64,000 bases of DNA from Streptomyces harbinensis (GCF_900116145.1 NZ_FPAB01000002.1:661193-725192), one strand, 5' to 3'. Numbered from the stretch's first letter, positions 1-8,622 are shown. Notes: generated from the sequence alone by a model not told the origin. Numbers and translations are program-made.

Positions 1-1719
1 GCCCGGCACCGCGATCACCGTCAGCAGCAGCACCGCCAGATACACCGGCAGCGAACCCACCTGGGTGTGCCGGGTGAACCACACCGCCAGCCGGCCCAGG
101 CCGTTCACCGTGCCCTCGTAGCCGCGCTGGGTGTCCGGCAGCGACGGCATCCGCCGCTGGGCCCGCTCCACCCACACCCGGCCCGCGTGTAGCAGCAGCC
201 CGGCCACGATCATCGCCGCCGACAGGGTGAGCGGGCCGGTGACCCCGTGCCACAGCGACACCTCGTAGGGGCCCGCCGGGTCCGGCACCAAGTGCTCGGA
301 GCGCGCGTAGGGCACCGTCAGATCGCCGGTGACCCGGTAGAACACCCCCAGCAGCAGCGACGCGGCCGTCAGCACGCACACCGGCCACACCAGCACTGCC
401 GGCACCCGCTCCACCGGCGTGCGCTCCACCCCGGGCTTGACGGCGAAGGCGCCCCACAGGAAGCGGGCACAGTAGGCCACGGTCAGCGCCGAGCCGAGCG
501 CCAGACCCGCCACCGCCCACCAGCGGCCCGCGAAGTCCGCGTGCCACATCGCCTCGTACGCCGCCTCCTTGCCGAGGTAGCCCACCAGCGGCGGCAGCCC
601 CGCCATCGACGCCACCGACAGCACCGCCGCTCCGCACACCACCGGCATCGACCGGCCGACCCCCGACAGCCGGTGCAACTCCCGGGTGCCGGTGGAGCGC
701 TCCAGCACCCCCACGGTGAGGAACAGCGCCGACTTGAAACAGGCGTGCGCCAGCAGCATCTCCTCACCGGCCAGCATCGCCGTCTGGCCGCCCGCGCCCA
801 GCAGCGCGGTGAGCATGCCCAGTTCACTGACCGTCCCGTAGGCCAGCAGCAGCTTCAGATCGGTCTGCCGCATCGCCCGCCAGGCTCCCAGCACCATGGT
901 GAGCAGACCGATCGCCAGCACCGCCGGCTGCCAGGGCTGGACCTCGGCCAGCGCGGGCGTCAGCCGCGCCACCAGGTACACACCGGCCTTGACCATCGCC
1001 GCCGCGTGCAGATAGGCGCTGATCGGGGTCGGCGCCACCATGGCCGCCGGCAGCCACGCCGACAGCGGGGCCTGTGCCGACTTCGCGAACGCCCCGCACA
1101 GCACCAGCACCACGGCCACCGCCAGCGCCCCGGAGGTGGCCGGCGGGTCGGCCACGATCTGCGAGATCCGGTACGTGCCCGCCTCCCGGCCCAGCAGGAT
1201 GAAGCCGAACAGCATCGCGAGTCCGCCGCCGGCCGTGGTGAGCAGCGCCTGCTCCGCCGCCTTCCGGTTGGCCACGCCCTGGCCCCGCCCGGCGATGAGC
1301 AGGAAGGAGATCACCGAGGTCAGTTCCCAGAAGATGTACAGGGCGATCAGATGGTCGGCGGTCACCAGGCCGAACATCGCCCCGGCGAACCCGACCAGCA
1401 GCCCGGCCTCCCGGCCGCCGTCGGCGAAGTACCCCGACCCGTACAGCAGGACCAGCGCCCCGACCCCGCTGATCACGAAGACCATCAGCAGCGACAGGCT
1501 GTCCAGGCGGAGCACCAGCTCCAGCTGGAGCACGGAGGCCCACGACAGGGTCTCCTGCGGCACGTGCCCGTCCAGGACCCGGCCGGTCCACAGCCCCGCC
1601 CAGACCACCGCCGCCAGCGGCACGAGCACCGCGAGCAGCCAGGCCGCCCGCCGGTAACGGCCCGCCAGCAACGGGAGCAGGAGGGCCACCAGGAGGTGGA
1701 CACCCAGCAGCGTCAGCAC
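1..1719 (-). CDS. mrpA: Na+/H+ antiporter subunit A (Mrp/Mnh type), N-terminal part
   Basis: This is the large membrane subunit of a multi-subunit cation/proton antiporter, homologous to the proton-pumping NuoL subunit of complex I. The 573 codons in the window are almost entirely hydrophobic transmembrane segments. The stretch APTPISAYLHAAAMVKAG is characteristic of MrpA and separates it from plain NuoL. The GTG start at 1719 is preceded by AAGGAG at good spacing. The gene runs off the window's left edge, so its C-terminal part (often fused to an MrpB-like domain) is not visible. The MrpB-G subunits, if present, would lie further left. Confidence 0.85.
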   Translation of the reverse strand, partial: MLTLLGVHLLVALLLPLLAGRYRRAAWLLAVLVPLAAVVWAGLWTGRVLDGHVPQETLSWASVLQLELVLRLDSLSLLMVFVISGVGALVLLYGSGYFADGGREAGLLVGFAGAMFGLVTADHLIALYIFWELTSVISFLLIAGRGQGVANRKAAEQALLTTAGGGLAMLFGFILLGREAGTYRISQIVADPPATSGALAVAVVLVLCGAFAKSAQAPLSAWLPAAMVAPTPISAYLHAAAMVKAGVYLVARLTPALAEVQPWQPAVLAIGLLTMVLGAWRAMRQTDLKLLLAYGTVSELGMLTALLGAGGQTAMLAGEEMLLAHACFKSALFLTVGVLERSTGTRELHRLSGVGRSMPVVCGAAVLSVASMAGLPPLVGYLGKEAAYEAMWHADFAGRWWAVAGLALGSALTVAYCARFLWGAFAVKPGVERTPVERVPAVLVWPVCVLTAASLLLGVFYRVTGDLTVPYARSEHLVPDPAGPYEVSLWHGVTGPLTLSAAMIVAGLLLHAGRVWVERAQRRMPSLPDTQRGYEGTVNGLGRLAVWFTRHTQVGSLPVYLAVLLLTVIAVPG

Positions 1720-1939
1720 GGTGCTCCTTCCCACGTTCGCGGCCGGGCCCGGCGGGCCCGCGGGCGCCGGTCGCCGCGCACGGCGGCTGACGGCCCGTCA
1801 TGATCATGGGGTCCCGGGGCCCGCATCCCCCGAAGCACTCGATCGGTCGCGTGTCGCGCCCCGGGGTGATCCTTTCTCCCGGCCGCCCCTACCCGGCCGG
1901 GCCGGGGGTATGGCCCCCGATCCGCACTCCGGGCGCAGG

Positions 1940-3460
1940 TCACCCCCGGCGCGGGGCGCCCTGGCCCTGTCCGGCGGCCCGGGCGATGTTGCGAGCCATG
2001 CCGCCGAAGACCACGGAGTGGAACGGGGAGACCGACCACCAGTAGGCGTGGCCGGCCAGCCCGCGCGGGTGGAACAGCGCCCGCTGCCGGTAGCGGGTAC
2101 GGCCCTCGGCGTCGGTCTCCGCGTACATCTCCAGCCAGGCCAGCCCGGGCAGCCGCATCTCGGCCCGCAGCCGCAGCAACCGCCCCGGCTCGATCTCCTC
2201 GACCCGCCAGAAGTCCAGCGAGTCGCCCGCCCGCAGCCGCTGCGCGTCGCGCCGGCCGCGCCGCAGCCCGACCCCGCCGACCAGCCGGTCCAGCCAGCCG
2301 CGGGCGGCCCAGGCCAGCGGGAAGGAGTACCAGCCGTTGTCGCCGCCGATCCCCTCGATCACCCGCCACAGCGCCTCGCGGGAGGCGGTCACCGGCATGG
2401 ACCGCTCGTCGTGGTAGAGGCTGCCGCCCGACCAGTCGGGGTCGGTGGGCAGCGGATCGCTGGGCGCGCCCGGTACGGCGGCGTTCGACCAGCGGGTGGT
2501 GACCTTCGCCTCACCGATCCGGCGCAGCGCCAGGGCCAGGGTGTCGTCGAAGGGCAGCGGCCGGCCGGGCGGGTCCGGGACGTACCGGGTGATGTCGTGC
2601 TCGTGGCAGACGACCTCGTACCGCAGCGACTCGGTCAGCGGCTTGGCGATGGCGGCGGGCACCGGGGTGACCAGCCCCACCCAGTGGCTGGACAGGGTGG
2701 GGGTGAGCACGGGGACCGGCACGATGACGCGCCGCCGCAGTCCGCTGACGGCGGCGTACCGGCGCATCATGTCCCGGTACGTCAGGACGTCCGGGCCGCC
2801 GATGTCGAACGCCCGGTTCACCTCGGCCGGCATGCCGGCCGAGCCGACCAGATAGCGCAGCACGTCGCGGACGCCGATGGGCTGGGTCCTGGTGTGCACC
2901 CAGCGGGGGGTGATCATCGCCGGCAGCCGCTCGGTGAGGTAGCGCAGCATCTCGAAGGACGCCGAGCCGGAGCCGATGACCACCGCGGCGCGCAGCACGG
3001 TGGCGGGCACCGGCCCGGCCAGGAAGATGCGGCCGACCTCGGCCCGCGAGCGCAGATGCGGGGAGAGTTCGCGCTCGGGTACGTCGCGGGGGGTGAGGCC
3101 GCCGAGGTACACGATGCGCCGCACCCCTGCGGCACGAGCACCCTCCGCGAAGGTCTCGGCCGCCCGGCGGTCGGTCTCCTCGAAGCCGGAGCCGGTGCCC
3201 AGCGCGTGCACCAGGTAGTAGGCGACGTCGATGCCGCGCAGGGCCTCGGCGACCGAGGCGGCGTCCGTCACATCGCCCCGGACCGTCTCGACCTCGCCGG
3301 CCCAGGGGTGGTCGCGGAGCTTGGCCGGGGTGCGGGCCAGGCAGCGGACCCGGTGGCCGGCCGCGAGCAGTTCCGGCACCAGCCGGCCGCCGATGTACCC
3401 GGAGGCGCCCGTGACCAGGCAGCGCAGCCCGTCCGCCGGCCGCTGTTCTTCCGCACTCAT
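1940..3460 (-). CDS. SDR-family NAD(P)-binding protein with DUF2867-type C-terminus
   Basis: The 506-residue protein begins with an atypical SDR/NmrA-like Rossmann fold: VTGASGYIGG near residue 16 is the dinucleotide-binding glycine motif, and IVYLGGL and the following segments fit the fold. The last ~150 residues (from about 330, with a WYSF motif and a polyketide-cyclase-like beta pattern) resemble the DUF2867 extension found on such proteins. It is probably a cytosolic reductase or NAD(P)-dependent sensor of unknown substrate. It is a single gene; its end lies 220 bp upstream of the antiporter start, in the same orientation. Confidence 0.8.
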   Translation of the reverse strand: MSAEEQRPADGLRCLVTGASGYIGGRLVPELLAAGHRVRCLARTPAKLRDHPWAGEVETVRGDVTDAASVAEALRGIDVAYYLVHALGTGSGFEETDRRAAETFAEGARAAGVRRIVYLGGLTPRDVPERELSPHLRSRAEVGRIFLAGPVPATVLRAAVVIGSGSASFEMLRYLTERLPAMITPRWVHTRTQPIGVRDVLRYLVGSAGMPAEVNRAFDIGGPDVLTYRDMMRRYAAVSGLRRRVIVPVPVLTPTLSSHWVGLVTPVPAAIAKPLTESLRYEVVCHEHDITRYVPDPPGRPLPFDDTLALALRRIGEAKVTTRWSNAAVPGAPSDPLPTDPDWSGGSLYHDERSMPVTASREALWRVIEGIGGDNGWYSFPLAWAARGWLDRLVGGVGLRRGRRDAQRLRAGDSLDFWRVEEIEPGRLLRLRAEMRLPGLAWLEMYAETDAEGRTRYRQRALFHPRGLAGHAYWWSVSPFHSVVFGGMARNIARAAGQGQGAPRRG

Positions 3461-3624
3461 GACGATCCCTTCGCCTGCCAGGTCCGTTGTCCAATCATGG
3501 CCGCCCGCGGGGCGGATCGGGCGGGCCGACGCGGCCGGGACCGATGAGTTCCACGGATCCGCCGAGTCATGGTTCCGGAAGGCCGGACGTGAGAGCCGGA
3601 ACCGTTCGAGGAGAGGACACCTCC

Positions 3625-4188
3625 ATGACGGACATCGCGCCCCGGCGTGCCGAGGGCAAGGTGCTGTGGCACTTCACCATGTCGCTGGACGGCTTCGTGG
3701 CCGGACCCGGGCACACGATGGACTGGATGACGGACTTCGCCTTCCGGCCCGGTCAGCTGGAGGAGTACGCGGCCTCCACCGGCGCGATGCTGGGCGGCCG
3801 GGACGGCTGGGACGCGTTCCCCGACGTCAGCGGCATCTACGGCGGTGACTGGCAGGGGCCGGTGTTCGTGCTGACGCACCATCCGCAGGACGCCGCGCCG
3901 GTGGCCGGGGTGACGTTCCTGGACTGCGACGTCGCCGAGGCGGCGCGGATCGCCCTGGAGGCGGCGGACGGAAAGAACGTGGAGGTGCTGTCCGCCTCGA
4001 TCGGGCGCCAGTTGCTGGAGCGGGGGCTGATCGACGAGATCGATCTGCACCTCGCTCCGGTGCTGCTCGGGGACGGCATCCGGCTGTTCGACAACCCCGG
4101 CGGTGCCCCCGTACGGCTGGATCTGGTGCACGGCGGCGACCGGACGGCGGTGGTGGACGTCCGGTACCGGCCGGCGGCGGGCGGCTGA
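3625..4188 (+). CDS. Dihydrofolate-reductase-family (RibD C-terminal-like) protein
   Basis: The 187-residue protein has the DHFR/RibD-C fold signature: SLDGFVAGP near the N-terminus, a GGRDGWD segment, and a C-terminal ELHLAPVLLGDG-like stretch (seen as DLHLAPVLLGDGIRLF). Such proteins bind NADPH and are usually general reductases of unknown substrate rather than true folate enzymes. The ATG at 3625 is chosen because GAGGAGAGG lies just upstream; longer in-frame extension to 3487 has no ribosome binding site. It converges on the hydrolase at 4208 with only 19 bp between stop codons. Confidence 0.85.
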   Translation: MTDIAPRRAEGKVLWHFTMSLDGFVAGPGHTMDWMTDFAFRPGQLEEYAASTGAMLGGRDGWDAFPDVSGIYGGDWQGPVFVLTHHPQDAAPVAGVTFLDCDVAEAARIALEAADGKNVEVLSASIGRQLLERGLIDEIDLHLAPVLLGDGIRLFDNPGGAPVRLDLVHGGDRTAVVDVRYRPAAGG

Positions 4189-4207
4189 GCGCAGGTCGGC
4201 GGCCGGG

Positions 4208-5080
4208 TCAGGGCGTGGCGGCGCGGTCGCGCACGGCGTCGGCGAAGTCCGCGACCCGGGCCGTCACCGCGGGGGCGGTGATGACGCGGTGGTGCCCGAG
4301 CCCCCGGGTGAGGAACAGCTCCGCCCGCTCCCCGTGGGCGCGTGCCGTCTCCCGGGCCTGCTCCGCCCCGGCCCGGGGGTCGTCCTCGTCGTGGACGAGC
4401 AGGATCTGCCCTACCGCGATCCGCTCCGGGGCGTGCGTGGCGCTGAAACGCCGCCAGATGTCCGGCTCGCCGGGGAAGAGCCGGTGCTCCACCCGGGTCC
4501 GCAGTTCCGGCTCGGCCCAGCCGGACAGCCGCAGTTCGCGGCAGAATCCGGTCACCAGATGATCGAACCGGCTCACCCCGGCTATCCCTGCCAGTGCCTC
4601 GGTCCTCGCCCCCTCCCGTGCGGCGAGGAACGAGGCGAGCGATCCGAAGGAGTAGCCGGCGAGCAGCAGGAACGGCCCGTGGCGCCGCTGGAGTTCGAGG
4701 ATGATGTCGCGGCACTCCAGCACGGTGGTCGTGGTGCCGCCGGACGCGCCGTGCCCGGGCAGGTCGAAGGTGAGGACGGTGTGGCCGCGGGCGTGCAGCG
4801 CGGTGGCCAGGTGGGCGAGCCGGGAGGCGCGCGAACTCCAGCCGTGCACGAGCAGTACGGGCCGCCCTCCGGTGCCCCAGCGGTAGGTGACGACGTTCTT
4901 GCCGCCGATGGTGAGGGCGCCCCGCTCGGCGGCGGCGATCGGGGAGCGGTCGGTCTCCCCGATCCGGGCGCGCCGCACGGGCCGCCGGAAGACCGCGAAG
5001 GCGGCCCGGCCGGCGAGGGACGGGGCGATCCCGGCGGTGGTGTTGAGGGCCGTGCCCAGTGCTGCGACGGTCGGATGCAT
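4208..5080 (-). CDS. Alpha/beta hydrolase
   Basis: The 290-residue protein shows the canonical alpha/beta-hydrolase layout: oxyanion motif LLVHGWSS, FDLPGHGASGG, the nucleophile elbow GYSFGS, an acidic residue in LLVHDEDDPR, and a histidine in GLGHHRV near the C-terminus. It probably hydrolyses a small ester or amide; the substrate is not evident. The ATG at 5080 follows GGAGAGGG. It is divergent from the linaridin-like operon starting at 5338, so a shared regulatory region or functional link is possible but unproven. There is no signal peptide, so it should be cytosolic. Confidence 0.85.
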   Translation of the reverse strand: MHPTVAALGTALNTTAGIAPSLAGRAAFAVFRRPVRRARIGETDRSPIAAAERGALTIGGKNVVTYRWGTGGRPVLLVHGWSSRASRLAHLATALHARGHTVLTFDLPGHGASGGTTTTVLECRDIILELQRRHGPFLLLAGYSFGSLASFLAAREGARTEALAGIAGVSRFDHLVTGFCRELRLSGWAEPELRTRVEHRLFPGEPDIWRRFSATHAPERIAVGQILLVHDEDDPRAGAEQARETARAHGERAELFLTRGLGHHRVITAPAVTARVADFADAVRDRAATP

Positions 5081-5119
5081 GGATGCCCTCTCCGGTGAGT
5101 CCCTGGTGCCCGGGGAGAG

Positions 5120-5125
5120 ATAGTA
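5120..5125 (-). promoter_or_regulatory. Candidate -10 box for the alpha/beta hydrolase gene
   Basis: Read on the minus strand this is TACTAT, a good actinomycete -10 match, which would give a leader of roughly 30 bases before the ATG at 5080. Immediately upstream on that strand is AACGGTCGT-like sequence, resembling a TetR-type half-palindrome. No convincing -35 box is seen. The rest of the 257-bp divergent region (5081-5337) holds no gene that I can recognise and must contain the promoter of the operon starting at 5338. Confidence 0.35.
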
Positions 5126-5337
5126 GCACGACCGTTCGCTCAGTTTTCTGCCCCGGCCGGACCCCGCCGAGCCACCGCAGAGCCGCCCGGGCGCCGCCGG
5201 AGCGCCGCCCCGCCGTGCACGATGCTGCCGAACGGGTGCAGCCTCGTGCCACCGCCGCGCCTTCCCCGCCCCCGGCCGGTTCGGGAGGGTTCTGTCCGGC
5301 GGCGGAGCGACCGCCGCCCGGATGACAGGAGAGATCC

Positions 5338-5541
5338 ATGGCGCGATCCACCCCGTTCGCCCAGCGGGCCGTGTCCGGCCCGCTGCTGGAGGATTCCCCC
5401 GGGGACATCGGCACCGCCGCATCGCCCGTCCTGGCCACGCCCGCCGCGGCCGCCGCCTTCGCCGCCGGGGCGACCATCGTCGTGGGGGCCTATGTCGTCG
5501 GCCGCATGGTCGGCGGCGAGACCGAACCGGTGATCCAGTGA
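5338..5541 (+). CDS. linA: Linaridin-type RiPP precursor peptide 1
   Basis: This 67-residue peptide is the first gene of a tightly packed operon. Its leader-like N-terminal half ends in PVLATP, which fits the PxxxTP motif conserved in linaridin leaders (CypA of cypemycin has PAMATP at the same place). The putative core follows: an Ala-rich hydrophobic segment beginning AAAAAFAAGATIVVG and ending GGETEPVIQ. There is no C-terminal cysteine, so no aminovinyl-cysteine ring is expected, which matches type-B linaridins. AGGAGAG precedes the ATG. The stop codon overlaps the GTG of the next peptide. The core has only two threonines, so few dehydrobutyrines are possible. The product assignment is inference from motif and context. 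Confidence 0.75.
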   Translation: MARSTPFAQRAVSGPLLEDSPGDIGTAASPVLATPAAAAAFAAGATIVVGAYVVGRMVGGETEPVIQ

Positions 5542-5714
5542 CCACCGCGGACCGGCTCCCCGCCGCCCTGCGCCACCTGCCCGAACTGACCGAGGACGCC
5601 CCGGGCCTGGCCAGCGGCACCTCCGAGGCCGTGCTCTGCCTCGTCCACTCGGCGGTCCAGGTCTCCGTCTGCGTCACCTCCGCCGGCGACCAGGACTCCA
5701 AGCTGCCGCTCTGA
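5538..5714 (+). CDS. Small cysteine-containing peptide, possible third precursor
   Basis: This 58-residue peptide starts at a GTG that overlaps the stop codon of precursor 1 (GTGA), so translation is probably coupled. It has an acidic leader-like half (LPELTEDAPGL) and a hydrophobic C-terminal half with two cysteines (Cys34, Cys45), several Ser/Thr residues and the ending DQDSKLPL. It lacks the PxxxTP motif, so it is not a canonical linaridin precursor. It could be a separate RiPP substrate, a partner peptide or an immunity peptide. I do not recognise its family. Its position between two precursor genes is the main reason for believing it is real. Confidence 0.6.
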   Translation: MTTADRLPAALRHLPELTEDAPGLASGTSEAVLCLVHSAVQVSVCVTSAGDQDSKLPL

Positions 5715-5791
5715 GCACGGACCGGCCGCCCCTCACCCCCCCCGGCGCCCGCCGGGGACCGCACGACCGGATACGGAAAGGACGTCACACC

Positions 5792-6010
5792 ATGTCCAGA
5801 ACCACCGCCTATCTGAACGGGTGCGCCGCGCTGGCGGACCTCTCGGTGCTCGACAGCGCCGGCCGCCGCTCCCCGGCCCAGCCGGTGCTCGCCACCCCCG
5901 TGACCATTGTCGCCTTCGCGGGCGGCGTGGGCGCGGGCGCCGCCATCGTCGCCGCCTTCGAAGCCGGCCGCCAGGCCGCCGGCGGCTCGATGGAACCCAT
6001 CATCACCTGA
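5792..6010 (+). CDS. linA: Linaridin-type RiPP precursor peptide 2
   Basis: This 72-residue peptide is a diverged paralogue of the peptide at 5338. Both carry PVLATP followed by an Ala/Gly-rich hydrophobic core, and both end in a GG..EP-x-I tail (GGSMEPIIT here). The core would begin VTIVAFAGGVGAG and contains an AAFEAGRQ segment. The motif again satisfies the linaridin leader rule PxxxTP. It has its own ribosome binding site, GGAAAGGA, upstream of the ATG. It has no cysteine in the core (the single Cys11 is in the leader). Two precursors beside one set of modifying enzymes suggest that the cluster makes two related products. Confidence 0.75.
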   Translation: MSRTTAYLNGCAALADLSVLDSAGRRSPAQPVLATPVTIVAFAGGVGAGAAIVAAFEAGRQAAGGSMEPIIT

Positions 6011-6115
6011 CCCCAGCCGTGCCACCGGTACCGGCCGGGACACCGGCCCCGTGCGAGCGCCCCGGCCGGTACCGGCCCCACCCCGCTTCCTCGGACCCGC
6101 CAAGGGAAGGCGACG

Positions 6116-8026
6116 ATGAGACGATTCCCCACCCCGCCGAAAAAGCTGCTCGCCGCACTGCTGGGCCCGGTGCCCGTCGGCCGGCGGCAGGCGATCGGCC
6201 TCTCCGAACGGCTGTCGGCCGCCACCTCGCTGGTGTCCGGCCTGGAGTTCCTGAGCGACCGCAGCCAGATCCGCCCCGGCGGCCTGAACGACTGGTCCAT
6301 CAACCGCGAGCTGTACGCCGACTGCTCCCGCCCGGTCCGCAAAGCCCTCGACATCCTGGCGCACGAGCGCACCACCACCGCCCTGTACGCCGCCCGCGTC
6401 GCGGCGAGCGCCGCGCTGCTGCTGCCCGGCGAAGGCCGCTGGCGCGGAGCCGCCAACCTCTTCCTCGGCCTCTCCGGCGCCGCGCTCTACCCCCACCACC
6501 GGCTCGGCTCCGACGGCTCCGACCAGGCGTCCGGCATGGTCCAGACGGCCACCGGACTGGCCCGGCTCTCCACCTCGCCGCAGACCCAGGACGCCCTGCT
6601 GTGGTACGTGGCGCTCCAGTCGAACCTGTCCTACCTGGTCTCCGGCTGGGTCAAGCTGCTCGGCCGCGACTGGCGCACCGGCGCCGCCCTCGGCGGGGTG
6701 CTGCGCACCCGCACCTACGGCGAACGCCATCTGTGGCAGCTCACCCGGCGCCACCCCCGGGCCGCCCGGGCGCTCGCCCACGGCGTGCTCGCGCTCGAAT
6801 GCCTTTTCCCCGTCCTCTATCTGCGCGGCGGCAAGCTGGCCAGGCCGGTGCTCGCCACCACCGTCTCCTTCCACCTCGCCAACGGCTTCGTCATGGGCCT
6901 GGGACGCTTCGTCACCTCCTTCGCCGCCATGCACCCGATGGTCGCCTACACCAGCACCCCCGCCCACCACCCCGCCGTCGCCGGCCGCGACGACCGGGCG
7001 CCGCGCGCCGCGGCACTGGTACTGGCCGGCGGCGTCGCGCTCGCCGGAGCCCTGGCCACCGCCCGCCGGCTGCGGGTGACCGACGGCTGGCCCGGCACCG
7101 AGTGGGTGACCACCCGGCACGGCAACCGGCTCGCGTACGACACCACCCTCTCCGCGGACGGCAGCGGCCCGGTGGTGGTCTTCGTACACGGCCTGACCGC
7201 CCTGCCCGAACACTTCGGCTGGCTCACCCAGACCCTGCGGATCCGCTCGGCGCACGAACTGCTCACCTACAGCCGGGCCGGCTACGGCCCCAGCCGGTAC
7301 GCGGGCACCCGCCCGTACACCCTCCAGGAGTCGGTGGACGACCTGGTCGACCTCGTCGCCCAGACCGTCCCCGCGCACCGGCAGGTCGTCCTCGCCGGGC
7401 ACTCGCTCGGCGGCGAACTCGCCCGCCGCGCCGCCGTCCGGCTCGGCGACCGGGTGCACGCCGTCGTCTACCTGGACAGCTCGCACCCCGCCGAACTGCA
7501 CCGCTCCGAACAACAGGACGAGTCCGCCCGGCGGCTCACCGGAGCCATCCGCACTTTCACCAACAGCCTGCGCATGGGCATGGGCGTCCTGCTCAACCGG
7601 CCCTCGTGGGTGGACAACCTGCCCCGGCCCTTCCGCGCCCGCGCCCTCCAGCAGTACGCGGACGCCCGGATGTGGCAGGCCGGGCAGCGCGAATGGCGGG
7701 CCACCGAGCAGGACTTCCGCGGGCACAGCGGCGAACTGCCGCCCGTCGCCGCCCACGCGCTGGTGCTCTCCGCCCAGCACACCGTGGACCGCGACCCGGA
7801 ACAACTGCTGCTGCACCGCGAACTCGCCGCCGCCCACCGCGGCGCCGGCCGCCTCGTGCAGGAGTCCGTCATCGAGGGCGCCGACCACGACAGCCTGCTC
7901 ACCCGGGCCGAGTACGCGCTCCAGGCGGGCGAACGGATCCTCGCCTTCCTCGACTCCACCGCGCACCGCCCCGGCACCGCCGGTACCGCCTCCCCGGACC
8001 GCACCCCCGCCCGGGAGGTGTCGTGA
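6116..8026 (+). CDS. linH: LinH-like protein: membrane domain fused to alpha/beta hydrolase
   Basis: The 636-residue protein has a hydrophobic N-terminal half with several transmembrane helices (roughly residues 90-330, HTTM/gamma-carboxylase-like in appearance) joined to a C-terminal alpha/beta-hydrolase domain (about 345-620). The hydrolase part keeps VVVFVHGLT, the nucleophile elbow GHSLGG (Ser430) and a late histidine in EGADHDS (His591). This fusion, directly after the precursor genes and overlapping a small LinL-like gene, matches the conserved LinH of linaridin clusters (CypH, LegH). LinH/LinL are required for post-translational modification of linaridins; the exact reaction here is inference. 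The RBS is GGGAAGG, and the stop overlaps the next GTG. Confidence 0.75.
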   Translation: MRRFPTPPKKLLAALLGPVPVGRRQAIGLSERLSAATSLVSGLEFLSDRSQIRPGGLNDWSINRELYADCSRPVRKALDILAHERTTTALYAARVAASAALLLPGEGRWRGAANLFLGLSGAALYPHHRLGSDGSDQASGMVQTATGLARLSTSPQTQDALLWYVALQSNLSYLVSGWVKLLGRDWRTGAALGGVLRTRTYGERHLWQLTRRHPRAARALAHGVLALECLFPVLYLRGGKLARPVLATTVSFHLANGFVMGLGRFVTSFAAMHPMVAYTSTPAHHPAVAGRDDRAPRAAALVLAGGVALAGALATARRLRVTDGWPGTEWVTTRHGNRLAYDTTLSADGSGPVVVFVHGLTALPEHFGWLTQTLRIRSAHELLTYSRAGYGPSRYAGTRPYTLQESVDDLVDLVAQTVPAHRQVVLAGHSLGGELARRAAVRLGDRVHAVVYLDSSHPAELHRSEQQDESARRLTGAIRTFTNSLRMGMGVLLNRPSWVDNLPRPFRARALQQYADARMWQAGQREWRATEQDFRGHSGELPPVAAHALVLSAQHTVDRDPEQLLLHRELAAAHRGAGRLVQESVIEGADHDSLLTRAEYALQAGERILAFLDSTAHRPGTAGTASPDRTPAREVS

Positions 8027-8622
8027 CCACCGCCCCCGCCGTACTGACCGCGCTGCGCGCCACGTTCACCGGCCCCGGCGCCCCGGCCCGCATCACCGCC
8101 GGCCTGCTGCTGCTCGGCACCCTCGCCGCCCAGCACCCCAACCTCTCCTTCCACCGGGTGCCCCGCAAGGACCGGCTGAACGCCGCCTTCCCCAACTGGC
8201 GCTTCTTCGCCCCGCACCCGGCCCAGCACGACTTCGAGATCTGCTACCGCACCCTGAACGAGGCCGGCGAGACCTCACCCTGGCACCCCGTCGAGGTCAT
8301 CCAGGGCCGCCGGCCCGGCCAGATCGTGTGGTTCCCCGGACGCCGCCCCGAGAAGGCCGTCTTCGACGTGGGCAGCGAAATCCTCCAGTCGCTCGACAAG
8401 GGCTTCGGCGTCGTCACCCGGCAGCCGGCCTACCGGCTGCTGAGCGCCCATCTGGCCCGCCACATCGCGGAGCGGGGCGCCGGGGACGTCAAGGGCTTCC
8501 AGTTCACGATGGTCCGGGTGGCCGGCTACGACGAATCCGAGGAGCCGGAGATCGTCTTCGTCTCCCCCTACAACCCGCTGCCCCGGCCCGCCGGGGCCGG
8601 CCGCGCCCGGGAGGGCTCATGA
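8023..8622 (+). CDS. linL: LinL-like conserved protein
   Basis: The 199-residue protein starts at a GTG overlapping the stop of the LinH-like gene and ends overlapping the methyltransferase start. It has one hydrophobic helix near residues 20-38 (ITAGLLLLGTLAAQ) and then a soluble domain rich in Trp, Phe and His (WRFFAPHPAQHD). Size, single membrane anchor and gene order (A-H-L-M-T) match LinL of linaridin pathways, thought to act with LinH. No catalytic motif from a known enzyme class is visible. The assignment rests on context more than on a motif. Confidence 0.65.
   Translation: MTTAPAVLTALRATFTGPGAPARITAGLLLLGTLAAQHPNLSFHRVPRKDRLNAAFPNWRFFAPHPAQHDFEICYRTLNEAGETSPWHPVEVIQGRRPGQIVWFPGRRPEKAVFDVGSEILQSLDKGFGVVTRQPAYRLLSAHLARHIAERGAGDVKGFQFTMVRVAGYDESEEPEIVFVSPYNPLPRPAGAGRAREGS

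Noticed and set aside
1..1719. NADH dehydrogenase subunit NuoL
   Set aside because: The APTPISAYLHAAAMVKAG stretch is characteristic of Mrp subunit A rather than of NuoL, and no other nuo gene adjoins it.
247..1803. Long plus-strand open frame opposite the antiporter gene
   Set aside because: It is Arg/Gln/His/Pro-rich with no domain pattern, and is the expected antisense shadow of a GC-rich membrane-protein gene.
5338..6010. Lanthipeptide cluster
   Set aside because: No LanB/LanC/LanM/LanKC-like enzyme lies nearby, and two of three peptides have no cysteine in the core. PxxxTP and the LinH/LinL-like genes fit linaridins better.
5081..7966. Minus-strand frame continuing upstream of the hydrolase for nearly 3 kb
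   Set aside because: Only the part ending at 5080 has hydrolase motifs and a ribosome binding site; the upstream part is Gly/Arg/Val-rich antisense to the LinH-like gene and the precursors.
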